Assembly: GCA_016711435.1 (NCBI GenBank)
Contig: JADJSY010000026.1
Span: 32,908 to 96,907, forward strand
Direction: 5' to 3'
Length of the DNA stretch: 64,000 nt
DNA from: Lewinellaceae bacterium
GTDB lineage: Bacteria; Bacteroidota; Bacteroidia; Chitinophagales; Saprospiraceae
Positions 54,809 to 62,966 of the stretch are shown here, one piece after another. Position 1 is the first letter of the stretch. Every line of letters begins with the position of its first letter. The position numbers and the translations under genes are program-made. Under the pieces are notes generated by a model. The model was not told where the DNA came from, did no database searches, and saw only the letters and a program-made list of their open reading frames with translations.

Positions 54809-55594
54809 ATGGACATCACACAACAAGGCTACGTCCATTCCGAATTAATGCCGGAAGGCGCGTTGCACATCACCTTTTTTCACCCCAACCACAACAGCCT
54901 GCCCAGCCGCTTGCTGTCAGAACTCGTAGCCGCTTTTGAAGCGGCCGGTCAGAACCCCGATGCCAAAATCGTCGTGTTGCGCAGCGCCGAGCATAAAACA
55001 TTTTGTGCCGGAGCGAGTTTCGACGAATTGCTGGAGATACAGGATTTTGAAGCGGGTAAAACCTTTTTTTCCGGCTTTGGAAATGTGATCAATGCCATGC
55101 GCCGCTGCCCGAAAATTATTGTAGGCCGTATTCATGGCAAGTCGGTAGGCGGCGGCGTCGGACTTTCCGCAGCCACCGATTTTTGTATGGCCTCCCATTT
55201 TGCCACTTTCCGGCTGAGCGAATTAGCTGTGGGATTCGGCCCCTTTGTCATCGGCCCTGCCGTCGAACGCAAGGTGGGCGTGGCCACTTTCAGCCAGTGG
55301 TCACTGACCCCCGATGAATGGCAAACAGCCGAGCGGGGCAAATCCAAAAGCCTGTATCAGGAGGTATTTGACACGGTAGAACAGCTCGACGCTTACCTGG
55401 CCCATTTCTGTAAAAAACTCTGCTCCTACAGCCCGGATGCCCTGGCCGAACTCAAAAAAGTATTCTGGCAGGGTACCGAACACTGGGATACGCTCCTGCA
55501 CGAACGGGCGGCCATCAGCGGGCGGCTGGCGCTGACGCCGTTTACGAAGGAGGCGATTGGGGCCTTTAAAAAGCAGTTTTGGTTAGTTGGTTGA
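54809..55594 (+). CDS. Enoyl-CoA hydratase/isomerase family protein
   Basis: 261 residues. SAEHKTFCAGASFDELL gives the first oxyanion position, GKSVGGGVGLSAATDFCMA the second, and the usual Glu region follows in LSELAVGFGPFVIGPAVER. The crotonase fold is complete; the members closest by eye are methylglutaconyl-CoA hydratase-like. Substrate not determined. The last codons (GTT GGT TGA) are repeat words (GGTTGAGGGTGG), so the repeat supplies the stop. Confidence 0.85.
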   Translation: MDITQQGYVHSELMPEGALHITFFHPNHNSLPSRLLSELVAAFEAAGQNPDAKIVVLRSAEHKTFCAGASFDELLEIQDFEAGKTFFSGFGNVINAMRRCPKIIVGRIHGKSVGGGVGLSAATDFCMASHFATFRLSELAVGFGPFVIGPAVERKVGVATFSQWSLTPDEWQTAERGKSKSLYQEVFDTVEQLDAYLAHFCKKLCSYSPDALAELKKVFWQGTEHWDTLLHERAAISGRLALTPFTKEAIGAFKKQFWLVG

Positions 55595-55683
55595 GGGTGG
55601 TAATGGGCATCTGTACATTTGCATGCTTGTTGAGAGGCTTTGGGTACACACCCTCAACCTCTCAACAATTTCAACCCCTCAAC
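55588..55683. repeat. GTTGAGGG inverted repeat between hydratase and carA
   Basis: Left GGTTGAGGGTGGTAATG, loop with GGCATCTGTACATTTGCATG, inner GTTGAGAGG, right CCCTCAACCTCTCAAC and AATTTCAACCCCTCAAC. Both stop codons lie within the words: hydratase TGA at 55592-55594 and carA TGA at 55671-55673. Confidence 0.8.
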
Positions 55684-56756
55684 ATTCCGACGAACTGATC
55701 GAACAAATACCGCGCATCGTGTGGGCCGGGGCTGGCTTCCGGGTGGTACTGCACACTGAACGCGGGGTAGTTTTTCAAGCGAATACCTTCTACGGTGTTG
55801 TCGTTCAGGTTGATGTGGGTGGCTTCAACGATGCCCGGGCTGTCATAAACGGCCTGTTCGACCACGCCGAACCCATGATTTTGGCTGGTAATTTCAGACA
55901 GGCCGGTCACCAGGTTTTTCACCGGATGGTTGAGTCCCCGGTGGCCGTGGTGCAGTTTGTACGTCGGCAATCCTGCGGCGAGCGCGAGCAATTGTTGCCC
56001 AAGGCAAATGCCGAAAAGCGGTTTGCCGTCGGCGAGCATTTTTTCTACCGTTGCTACTGCATAAGGCATGGAAGAAGGGTCGCCGGGGCCATTGGACAGA
56101 AAATAGCCGTCGGGATTCCAGGCTTTCACCTCTGCAAAATCTGTTTTAGCCGGAAAAACTTTCAGGTAGCAGTCGCGCTGGTCGAAGCTGCGGAGAATAT
56201 TTTTTTTCACCCCGAAATCCATCACGGCAATGCGGTATTTGGCGCCTTCCTGCCCGATAAAGTAAGGTTCGCGGGTAGTGATGTGACTGGAAAGTTCTAA
56301 TCCGGCCATGCCCGGTGTCGCAGCGAGCCGTTTTTGCAATTCGGCAACATCGTCCGTTTCAGAAGAAATGATACAGTTCATAGCGCCGCGCTCGCGGATA
56401 TGCTGCACGATGGCCCGGGTATCCAGGTCGTGTATGGCAACCAATCCTTCTGCCTCGAAATAGTCCTGAATACTGCGGTCGGCGGTCTGGCGGCTGTAGG
56501 GAATATTAAAATTGCGGCAGATAAATCCGGCAATTTTGATGCTTTCGCTCTCTATTTCGTCATTTTTGATACCATAATTGCCGATATGCACATTAGTGGC
56601 AACCAGCACCTGCCCGGTGTACGAAGGGTCGGTGAAAATTTCCTGATAACCCGTCATACCTGTATTGAAACAAATTTCGCCGGTAGTCGTACCGGTTTTG
56701 CCGGCGGCTTTGCCGTGAAATACTGTGCCGTCTTCAAGGAGTAGAATCGCTTTCAA
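55671..56756 (-). CDS. carA: Carbamoyl-phosphate synthase small subunit
   Basis: 361 residues. N-terminal EDGTVFHGKAAG and CFNTGMTGYQEIFTDPSY; glutaminase with FGICLGQQLLALAAG (nucleophile Cys) and YHPEASPG (His and Glu). Supplies ammonia from glutamine to CarB for pyrimidine and arginine synthesis. The start is TTG at 56756 (MKAILLLEDG): no in-frame ATG lies within 30 bases upstream, and family members begin here. carB is not in the window. The C-terminus MLRG plus stop is encoded by GTTGAGGGGTTGA words. Confidence 0.95.
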   Translation of the reverse strand: MKAILLLEDGTVFHGKAAGKTGTTTGEICFNTGMTGYQEIFTDPSYTGQVLVATNVHIGNYGIKNDEIESESIKIAGFICRNFNIPYSRQTADRSIQDYFEAEGLVAIHDLDTRAIVQHIRERGAMNCIISSETDDVAELQKRLAATPGMAGLELSSHITTREPYFIGQEGAKYRIAVMDFGVKKNILRSFDQRDCYLKVFPAKTDFAEVKAWNPDGYFLSNGPGDPSSMPYAVATVEKMLADGKPLFGICLGQQLLALAAGLPTYKLHHGHRGLNHPVKNLVTGLSEITSQNHGFGVVEQAVYDSPGIVEATHINLNDNTVEGIRLKNYPAFSVQYHPEASPGPHDARYLFDQFVGMLRG

Positions 56757-56984
56757 AGTAAGTGATTGAAAAAGTGAACGAGTGGTCAGGGCGGTCGTTG
56801 CACAAGCATCAAAACCGGGCGCAAAGGTCGTTTAAACTGCGGTTTTTTTCAAAATAGAATCCAAAAAGGAAATGAATATTAAAAAGGGCTTGCCTCAAGA
56901 TATTGGGTGCTAAATTTATTACGGCAATCAATCATGTCCATCCGCTCATCACTTATTATCATGGTCAGTGTTTAAAAAGTTATC

Positions 56985-56992
56985 TAATTTTG
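56985..56992 (+). promoter_or_regulatory. Promoter -7 element (TAATTTTG)
   Basis: Exact TAnnTTTG match 27 bases before the ATG at 57020, inside the longer open frame from 56903, so the later start is chosen. No clear -33 element. Confidence 0.55.
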
Positions 56993-57019
56993 CCCTTTTA
57001 CTTAATAGACCCGATCCGT

Positions 57020-58036
57020 ATGGTGCAGCAGAACTTACAAGACCAACTTTTTGAAATAATTCTTCAACGCTATGCCCGCCGCGCCGATGCAGTGGAGGAC
57101 CTGGCTCGTATTCTCAACCTGGGCAAAGACCCGATTTATCGCAGGTTGCGGGGCGACACATTTCTTTCGCCGCCCGAACTCAGCACCCTGGCCCTGCATT
57201 TTCGGATTTCGCTCGATCAGTTAGTAGTGGGTCAAAGCGACAATGTGATGTGTAATTTTAATGCTTTTTCGCAAAAAATTACCGATTTTTCCCAATATCT
57301 CACGGATTACATTCAGACGCTGGAACAAATACGCCGGCTTCCAAAGGTACATTTCAATTATGCAACGGTCGAAATCCCCGTGTTTACCTACAATTTTATT
57401 CCCGAACTGATCTGTTTTAAACTCTACGTCTGGGGGCGCACCACCTGGAACCTGGAGTTTTTGCGCGACCGGCCTTTCGATTTTCAACTCGTTACCCAGC
57501 CCGTGGTGCAACTCAGCCAAAAACTGCTGGAACACTATATCGCTTTGGACAGCACTGAACTCTGGAGTGTCAATATTGTGGACAATACACTGGCCCAGAT
57601 CGAATACCACGTCTATTCCGGCGGCTTTCGCGACCCGCAGGAAGCCGTTATTTTATGCGATAAATTGATGGAATGGGCCGCCCACATGAAGGCCATCGCG
57701 GCTGCCGGTAAAAAATTTAAAATCGGCGAAAAACCGGAACACGGTCTCGGCTCCATCCATATCTACCACAATGAAATGGTACATACCAATAATACGGCAA
57801 TCATCACCAGCGATGTGGGCAAGGTCGTATTTGCAGCCTTCTGCAACCCCAATTATATCAAAAGTACCGATCCGAAACTCTGCGATTACACCGATGACTG
57901 GTTCCAGAATGTGATCGCCAAATCCAGCCCGATCACCCAATCTTCGGAAAAGACCCGCGACTGGTTTTTCCGGGAATTGACCAAAAAAATAGAACGGGTG
58001 AAGCAACGGATTTTGCTGCACAATGAAGAGAAGTAA
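57020..58036 (+). CDS. Helix-turn-helix regulator of unknown ligand
   Basis: 338 residues from the ATG at 57020. Residues 5-70 form an XRE-like helix-turn-helix (RADAVEDLARILNLGKDPIYRRLRGDTFLSP). The rest has no membrane segment and mixes helices with beta strands (NYATVEIPVFTYNFIPELICFKLYVW); no domain is recognised. Similar large HTH proteins occur in Bacteroidota, without known function as far as I know. It ends 89 bases before mntR, beyond an operator-like palindrome, so it is probably transcribed separately. Confidence 0.65.
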   Translation: MVQQNLQDQLFEIILQRYARRADAVEDLARILNLGKDPIYRRLRGDTFLSPPELSTLALHFRISLDQLVVGQSDNVMCNFNAFSQKITDFSQYLTDYIQTLEQIRRLPKVHFNYATVEIPVFTYNFIPELICFKLYVWGRTTWNLEFLRDRPFDFQLVTQPVVQLSQKLLEHYIALDSTELWSVNIVDNTLAQIEYHVYSGGFRDPQEAVILCDKLMEWAAHMKAIAAAGKKFKIGEKPEHGLGSIHIYHNEMVHTNNTAIITSDVGKVVFAAFCNPNYIKSTDPKLCDYTDDWFQNVIAKSSPITQSSEKTRDWFFRELTKKIERVKQRILLHNEEK

Positions 58037-58042
58037 AATATT

Positions 58043-58060
58043 TTTTAGGTTAATCTAAAA
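58043..58060. promoter_or_regulatory. Operator-like palindrome (MntR/DtxR-type box) before mntR
   Basis: TTTTAGGTTAATCTAAAA: six-base perfect arms around GTTAAT. Resembles the TTAGGTTA-type boxes of DtxR/IdeR/MntR regulators. It ends seven bases before the -7 element and covers the -33 region, so binding would block transcription: autoregulation of mntR (and mntH) by metal is inferred. Confidence 0.65.
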
Positions 58061-58067
58061 ATAATTA

Positions 58068-58075
58068 TACATTTG
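58068..58075 (+). promoter_or_regulatory. Promoter -7 element (TACATTTG) of mntR
   Basis: Exact TAnnTTTG match 50 bases before the mntR ATG; the MntR-like box overlies its -33 position. Confidence 0.6.
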
Positions 58076-58125
58076 CCTTAAATTTTATTTTCGCAGAAAA
58101 AGTAACCCAAGCGCACGTATCTGCC

Positions 58126-58788
58126 ATGACGATTACAATCACCGAGGAAAACTACCTCAAGGCCATTTTTAAACTTGCTGAAAAAGACGGTAAATCCGTG
58201 TTAACCAATTCCATTGCAGGCGCTATGAATACGGCCGCTGCCTCGGTTACGGATATGCTCAAACGTTTGTCAGAAAAACAATTGATCAAATACGAAAAAT
58301 ACAGGGGTGTTGCGCTGACCGAAGAGGGCAACCTTGTAGCTACAGCGCTCATTCGCAAGCACCGTTTGTGGGAGGTGTTTTTGGTGGATAAACTCGGATT
58401 TGCGTGGGACGAAGTACACGATCTTGCCGAACAGCTCGAACACGTACAGGGCGAAATGCTGGTTGACCGCCTGGATACTTTTCTGGGGCGCCCGCGTTTC
58501 GACCCGCATGGCGATCCGATCCCGGATGCGGAAGGTCGCTGGACCTATCGCCAGCAGGTGCGTCTGGCAGTGCTCCAACCAGGGCAACGGGGTATTGTAA
58601 CGGGTGTGGATGACCATGCCACTCCTTTTTTGCAGTACCTCGATCAGATTGGTTTGGGCCTGGGCGTCGAAGTGCTCCTGTCGGGCCGAATAGATTATGA
58701 CCAGTCTGTACAGGTTCGCATCGGCGGAAATACGGAAGTGACGTTGAGCGATAAAGTGGCGCAAAATCTTTTTGTGATTAAGGGTTGA
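58126..58788 (+). CDS. mntR: Metal-dependent regulator of the DtxR/MntR family
   Basis: 220 residues. Winged helix at residues 5-60 (ENYLKAIFKLAEKDGKSVLT, AASVTDMLKRLSEKQLIKY), dimerisation and metal-binding domain with RKHRLWEVFLVDKLGFAWDEVHDLAEQLEHV, whose His/Glu residues coordinate the metal, and a C-terminal FeoA/SH3-like domain (about 145-220). Represses metal uptake when manganese or iron is sufficient. The adjacent mntH and operator suggest manganese. ATG at 58126. The last codons and stop are repeat words (AAG GGT TGA TGA GGG). Confidence 0.9.
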   Translation: MTITITEENYLKAIFKLAEKDGKSVLTNSIAGAMNTAAASVTDMLKRLSEKQLIKYEKYRGVALTEEGNLVATALIRKHRLWEVFLVDKLGFAWDEVHDLAEQLEHVQGEMLVDRLDTFLGRPRFDPHGDPIPDAEGRWTYRQQVRLAVLQPGQRGIVTGVDDHATPFLQYLDQIGLGLGVEVLLSGRIDYDQSVQVRIGGNTEVTLSDKVAQNLFVIKG

Positions 58789-58952
58789 TGAGGGTTGGAT
58801 TGATAAGGTTGATACGGGTTGATGAGGGTTGAGAAGGTTGATATTCAACCGCTCGAAATGGAGCGATTTTACTTTTTTCGAGTAGATGAATATCAACCCT
58901 CATCAACCATCAACCCTCATCAACTTTTATCAACCTTCATCAACCCCAAAAA
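58779..58952. repeat. GTTGATGAGGG inverted repeat between mntR and mntH
   Basis: Left arm GGGTTGATGAGGGTTGG, ATTGATAAGGTTGATACGGG, TTGATGAGGGTTGAGAAGG, TTGATATTCA; right arm TGAATATCAACCCTCATC, AACCATCAACCCTCATC, AACTTTTATCAACC, TTCATCAACC; loop has GAGCG and CTCGAAATG hairpins. Begins inside mntR and ends ten bases before mntH, so it is between two genes expected to be co-regulated and could set their ratio. Confidence 0.85.
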
Positions 58953-58961
58953 AGCATTCCC

Positions 58962-60869
58962 ATGAAAAAAAAACAACCCAATCCTGATCCTCGGATACAC
59001 CCGGAGCGCTCTCTTTCCGAGGTACACAGCACTGTTGAAACCAACGTAAAAGGCGGGTTTTGGCGCCGGCTTTTTGTTTTTCTGGGTCCGGCTTATCTTG
59101 TGAGTGTAGGTTATATGGATCCTGGCAACTGGGCGACCGACCTGGCGGGAGGCAGCCGTTTCGGCTATTCCCTGCTGTGGGTATTGCTGATGTCCAACAT
59201 GATTGCCCTGTTGTTACAAAGCATGTGCGCGCGGTTGGGCGTGGTGGCGCAGCGCGACCTGGCGCAGGCGTCGCGCGAGCTCTATCACCCGGCCGCCAAT
59301 ATTTTCAATTATATCCTGGCAGAAATCGCGATTGCCTCCACCGACCTGGCAGAAGTAGTCGGTATGGCTATCGGCTTGCAGTTATTGTTTGGTATTCCGC
59401 TCATCTGGGGTGTCGGATTGAGCGTACTGGACGCTTTCCTAATTCTTTTTTTGATGCAACTGGGTATCCGACGCCTGGAAGCATTCATCCTGGCCCTGAT
59501 TATTATTATCGGCGGCGCTTTTGCCATTCAGATGGTGCTGGCCAAACCCGAATTGAGCGAAGTGGTGGTGGGTTTTATCCCGAGCATTCCTACTACAGAA
59601 GCGCTTTTCATTGCAATCGGTATCATTGGCGCTACAGTAATGCCGCACAACCTGTACCTGCATTCTGCGTTGGTACAGTCGCGCAAAGTGACCCGCGACC
59701 CGCAGGGACTGCGCCGCGCGATCAAGTACAATGTGATCGATTCGGCTATTGCACTCAATCTCGCTTTGTTTGTCAATGCTGCTATTTTGATACTGGCGGC
59801 GGCCGTTTTTCATAAAAACGGGTACAACGGTGTGTCTGAAATTCAGGATGCGCACCGCCTGCTGGAACCTTTGCTGGGAAAAAATTATGCGCCTGCTCTT
59901 TTTGCCATCGCCCTGATTGCTGCCGGACAAAGCAGCACCGTGACGGGTACCCTGGCCGGACAGATCGTTATGGAAGGATACCTGCACCTGCGGATCGCGC
60001 CCTGGTTGCGGCGACTCATTACTCGCCTGCTGGCAGTCATACCGGCTATAATAGTTATTTCGTACTTCGGGGAATCCGCTACAGGCGACATGCTGGTGAT
60101 GAGCCAGGTTATGCTGAGTATGCAACTGGGTTTTGCAGTGATTCCACTGCTGCATTATGTCAGCAGCAAGCGGCGCATGGGCGATTACGCCATCGGCTTT
60201 TGGGCTAAAGTAGGCGGTTGGACGAGCGCCACTATTATTGTTTCGCTCAATGTATGGCTCGTGTACGAGGAGGTTTTGGGTTGGTTAGCCAACAGCGGCA
60301 GACACTTGTGGCTCGTTCAATGGATCGTCTTGCCCTTGTTATTCGGGGCTGCCGCCATGCTGTTGTACATTGTATTGCGTCCGATCCTGGTGAATTTACC
60401 CAGGGCCAAAACACAGGTGCCGCATGGAAATTTCAAAGCCATTTCGGCCATACAAAAGCCTGAATACAAGGAGATTGCCATTGCTGTAGATTTCTCTGAA
60501 GCAGACCAAAAAACCCTGGAACACGCCCTGCATATTGGCGGCAAAACTGCGAAATACTACCTGATTCACGCCGTTGAAACCGCAGGCGCCTGGGTAATGG
60601 GCAGTGAAATTCAGGATTACGAAACCCATGCCGACCTCAAATATTTAGAAGCATACCAGGAATCCCTCAGCACGCTCGGCTACCAATGCGAAACGGTCAT
60701 CGGCTACGGTCCGGCCAAAAAGGCTATTCCCCTGCTGGTCAATGAAAAAAAGGTCGATTTGCTGGTCATGGGCGCCCATGGGCACCGGGTGCTGAAAGAC
60801 CTGATTTTTGGAACGACAATTGGAGCAGTGCGCCACGCGGTGAGTATTCCTGTGCTGATTGTGCGATAA
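58962..60869 (+). CDS. mntH: NRAMP-type Mn/Fe transporter with C-terminal universal stress domain
   Basis: 635 residues. NRAMP core of eleven membrane helices: VGYMDPGNWATDLAGG (TM1 metal site D-P-G-N) and GATVMPHNLYLHSAL (TM6 M-P-H). From about residue 495 a cytoplasmic domain (IAIAVDFSEADQKTLEHAL) ends with GAHGHRVLKDLIFGTTIG, the nucleotide-binding loop of UspA domains. Fused Usp domains on NRAMP occur in some bacteria; ATP or a nucleotide may gate transport. ATG at 58962 directly after the repeat. Takes up Mn2+ or Fe2+ with protons; adjacent mntR and box support manganese. Confidence 0.92.
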   Translation: MKKKQPNPDPRIHPERSLSEVHSTVETNVKGGFWRRLFVFLGPAYLVSVGYMDPGNWATDLAGGSRFGYSLLWVLLMSNMIALLLQSMCARLGVVAQRDLAQASRELYHPAANIFNYILAEIAIASTDLAEVVGMAIGLQLLFGIPLIWGVGLSVLDAFLILFLMQLGIRRLEAFILALIIIIGGAFAIQMVLAKPELSEVVVGFIPSIPTTEALFIAIGIIGATVMPHNLYLHSALVQSRKVTRDPQGLRRAIKYNVIDSAIALNLALFVNAAILILAAAVFHKNGYNGVSEIQDAHRLLEPLLGKNYAPALFAIALIAAGQSSTVTGTLAGQIVMEGYLHLRIAPWLRRLITRLLAVIPAIIVISYFGESATGDMLVMSQVMLSMQLGFAVIPLLHYVSSKRRMGDYAIGFWAKVGGWTSATIIVSLNVWLVYEEVLGWLANSGRHLWLVQWIVLPLLFGAAAMLLYIVLRPILVNLPRAKTQVPHGNFKAISAIQKPEYKEIAIAVDFSEADQKTLEHALHIGGKTAKYYLIHAVETAGAWVMGSEIQDYETHADLKYLEAYQESLSTLGYQCETVIGYGPAKKAIPLLVNEKKVDLLVMGAHGHRVLKDLIFGTTIGAVRHAVSIPVLIVR

Positions 60870-60910
60870 ATGAGATCAAAATCAGGCGGAGTTTATGGTT
60901 TACCAATTAT

Positions 60911-60965
60911 ACTTCCTTTTTTTACGCTAAAATTTAGCGTGAAATAATTACAAGAAGTAGGAAGT
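60911..60965. repeat. Small inverted repeat before the glycosyltransferase gene
   Basis: ACTTCC (60911-60916) and GGAAGT (60960-60965) enclose ACGCTAAA, A, TTTAGCGT (60924-60940), a near-perfect 17-base palindrome. TACCAATTA/TACCAATTG flank both ends as direct repeats. May end the mntH transcript (T run at 60917-60923) or act as an operator. Confidence 0.6.
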
Positions 60966-60988
60966 ACCAATTGATTATCCCGTCTGAT

Positions 60989-62869
60989 ATGAAAAACAAA
61001 AAAAAGCCCGTTGCCAAACCGGTCACGCCCAATACCAAAAAACTGTCCGGGTCACCCCAGACTCCATTTACAGCGGAATTAAACGAGTGGCTGGGAAAGC
61101 ACAGGTATAAAGTTATCGGAGGTCTGATCGTCCTTTGGGTGATCATAAGGGCATCATTATTCCATACGGTGGCTAATGGCCCGCTGTATAAAATGTATGC
61201 CTGGAAAGAGTCCGACAGCTACTTTTTTGATGAACAGGCGCGCGCGCTGGCAGCCGGCGACTGGCTGAATCGCCAGCCTTTGCATCCTTATCATGGGTGG
61301 CATCAGGAATTCGCCGATTACTACTTTAAACAACATCCCGATAAACGGAACCAAATCCTGGCAGCCAATCCCGGCCGGGATTCCACGTTCATACCCGGCA
61401 AAGTGCTATGGAATGAATGGTACGGCGGCAACAGGTACCACCAGGAACCGCTGTACGCTTATTTACTTGCGTTTCTTTATGTGCTTACCGGCAACGGCAT
61501 CTACTGGATGATGGTGCTTCAATGCCTGGTAGGCGCCATGAGCGGCGTGATACTCTGGCTCATCACCCGACGCTTTTTTGATGATGCAACAGCCCTGCTG
61601 GCCTGCCTGTTCTACACATTCTGCGGCACCGTTCTGTTTCAGGAATCCCTGATCCTGCGTACCTGCTGGAGCGTGTTTTTCACGCTTCTGACCGTTTGGA
61701 CATTCCAGAAAGCACTGGATCGCGGCACGAGATCCGCGTTTTTGGTCAGCGGAATTACCATTGGTCTGGCTTATCTCCTGCAATCTTTTTTTGTTCTTTT
61801 TCTGATCGGTGCGCTGGGTATTTATTTGGCCCGGGAGCGGAAATTATCCAAAACACTTTTGCAGAATTCAGGATTGATTGCAGGTGGTTTTTTGCTGGTT
61901 TGCCTGCCTGTTATTTTGCGAAACGTAGCGGTTGGCGCACCTCTTTTTAGTACGACCAGCACCGGTGCGATTACCTTCGTGGCTACCAATGTATACGGAA
62001 CAAATGCCATATCGAGGTGGCAACCGGAAGCGGCCAAAAGTGCCGAAATCATGGGCGCAACGAACGGTAAATTTCTCCCGGCAGCGCTCGAATCGCTCGG
62101 AACCCATTCGGCAGGTTCCTACCTGCAATTGGTATGGTCAAAATTTCAGAGCGTACTGAACGGGGCGGAGTGGCCCAACAACGAGAATTATTATTTTTAC
62201 AGGGAAATCGTGCCCGTTGTGAAAATGGCCTTCCTCAATTTTTACTGGATTGTCGGCCTGGGCGTGGCAGGTATTTTCTTTGCTTTGTACAACCGGAAAA
62301 AGCATCCTGCGCTTTATTTAGCCATTCTGTTGCATTTGGGAATTATGATAGGTTTCTACGTGTTGGGACGATTGCGTGCGCCGCTGGCGGTGCTGCTGTT
62401 GCCTTTCGCCGCTTATTGTGTCATCGAATGCCTGCGCTTTGCACAAACCGAGTCCAAAGTGTGGTTTGCCAAAATAGGTGTCGTTGCGTTGTGCGTTTAT
62501 TTCCTGGCGTATCGTTTTTATCCGCCGAATGTGACTACCCTGGACAGGACCGACTACCACGCGCTGTATGAAACTGTGTACCTCGATCGGGTAAAAAACA
62601 ATGCCGAATCGAAACAAACCAATGAAGCCATTTTAATCCACGAGGAGTTTCTGAAATACCAACCGAAATTTATCACGGACGTCAAGGTCGGCAAAGTGCT
62701 GAAATCACCTTCTGAAATAGATTTGCTGGACTATTTTGCCAACCACCATCAAATTCAAAGTTATCTTTATGAAGACGCCGGGAACAATAACATGGCTGCG
62801 AAAGAAATGGAGAAGTTCAATACCATGAAAACGGTGGCGGATAATTCCCGGCGAAATAGGACCAGGTAA
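60989..62869 (+). CDS. GT39-like membrane glycosyltransferase (ArnT/PMT superfamily)
   Basis: 626 residues from the ATG at 60989; a TTG 18 bases upstream is in frame but less likely. A basic N-terminus, then about eleven membrane helices. The first periplasmic loop has WKESDSYFFDEQARALAAGDW, with the acidic residue used by this GT-C family, and NRYHQEPLYAYLLAFLYVL matches the E-P-L motif after it. The C-terminal 90 residues are soluble. Transfers a sugar or dolichol/undecaprenyl-linked unit to protein or lipid; acceptor unknown. No frameshift. Stands between mntH and prfA. Confidence 0.78.
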   Translation: MKNKKKPVAKPVTPNTKKLSGSPQTPFTAELNEWLGKHRYKVIGGLIVLWVIIRASLFHTVANGPLYKMYAWKESDSYFFDEQARALAAGDWLNRQPLHPYHGWHQEFADYYFKQHPDKRNQILAANPGRDSTFIPGKVLWNEWYGGNRYHQEPLYAYLLAFLYVLTGNGIYWMMVLQCLVGAMSGVILWLITRRFFDDATALLACLFYTFCGTVLFQESLILRTCWSVFFTLLTVWTFQKALDRGTRSAFLVSGITIGLAYLLQSFFVLFLIGALGIYLARERKLSKTLLQNSGLIAGGFLLVCLPVILRNVAVGAPLFSTTSTGAITFVATNVYGTNAISRWQPEAAKSAEIMGATNGKFLPAALESLGTHSAGSYLQLVWSKFQSVLNGAEWPNNENYYFYREIVPVVKMAFLNFYWIVGLGVAGIFFALYNRKKHPALYLAILLHLGIMIGFYVLGRLRAPLAVLLLPFAAYCVIECLRFAQTESKVWFAKIGVVALCVYFLAYRFYPPNVTTLDRTDYHALYETVYLDRVKNNAESKQTNEAILIHEEFLKYQPKFITDVKVGKVLKSPSEIDLLDYFANHHQIQSYLYEDAGNNNMAAKEMEKFNTMKTVADNSRRNRTR

Positions 62870-62930
62870 AACGCAAAGTAGTATTCACGGCTTGTTTCAC
62901 CGTATAAATACCTTTTGAAGAAATACTGCA

Positions 62931-62938
62931 TACTTTTG
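62931..62938 (+). promoter_or_regulatory. Promoter -7 element (TACTTTTG) of prfA
   Basis: Exact TAnnTTTG match 28 bases before the prfA ATG; TTTTG 13 bases upstream, the same short spacing as at the aconitase promoter. Confidence 0.55.
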
Positions 62939-62966
62939 CACCCTGTTTTTAAATCAGGAACTGACT

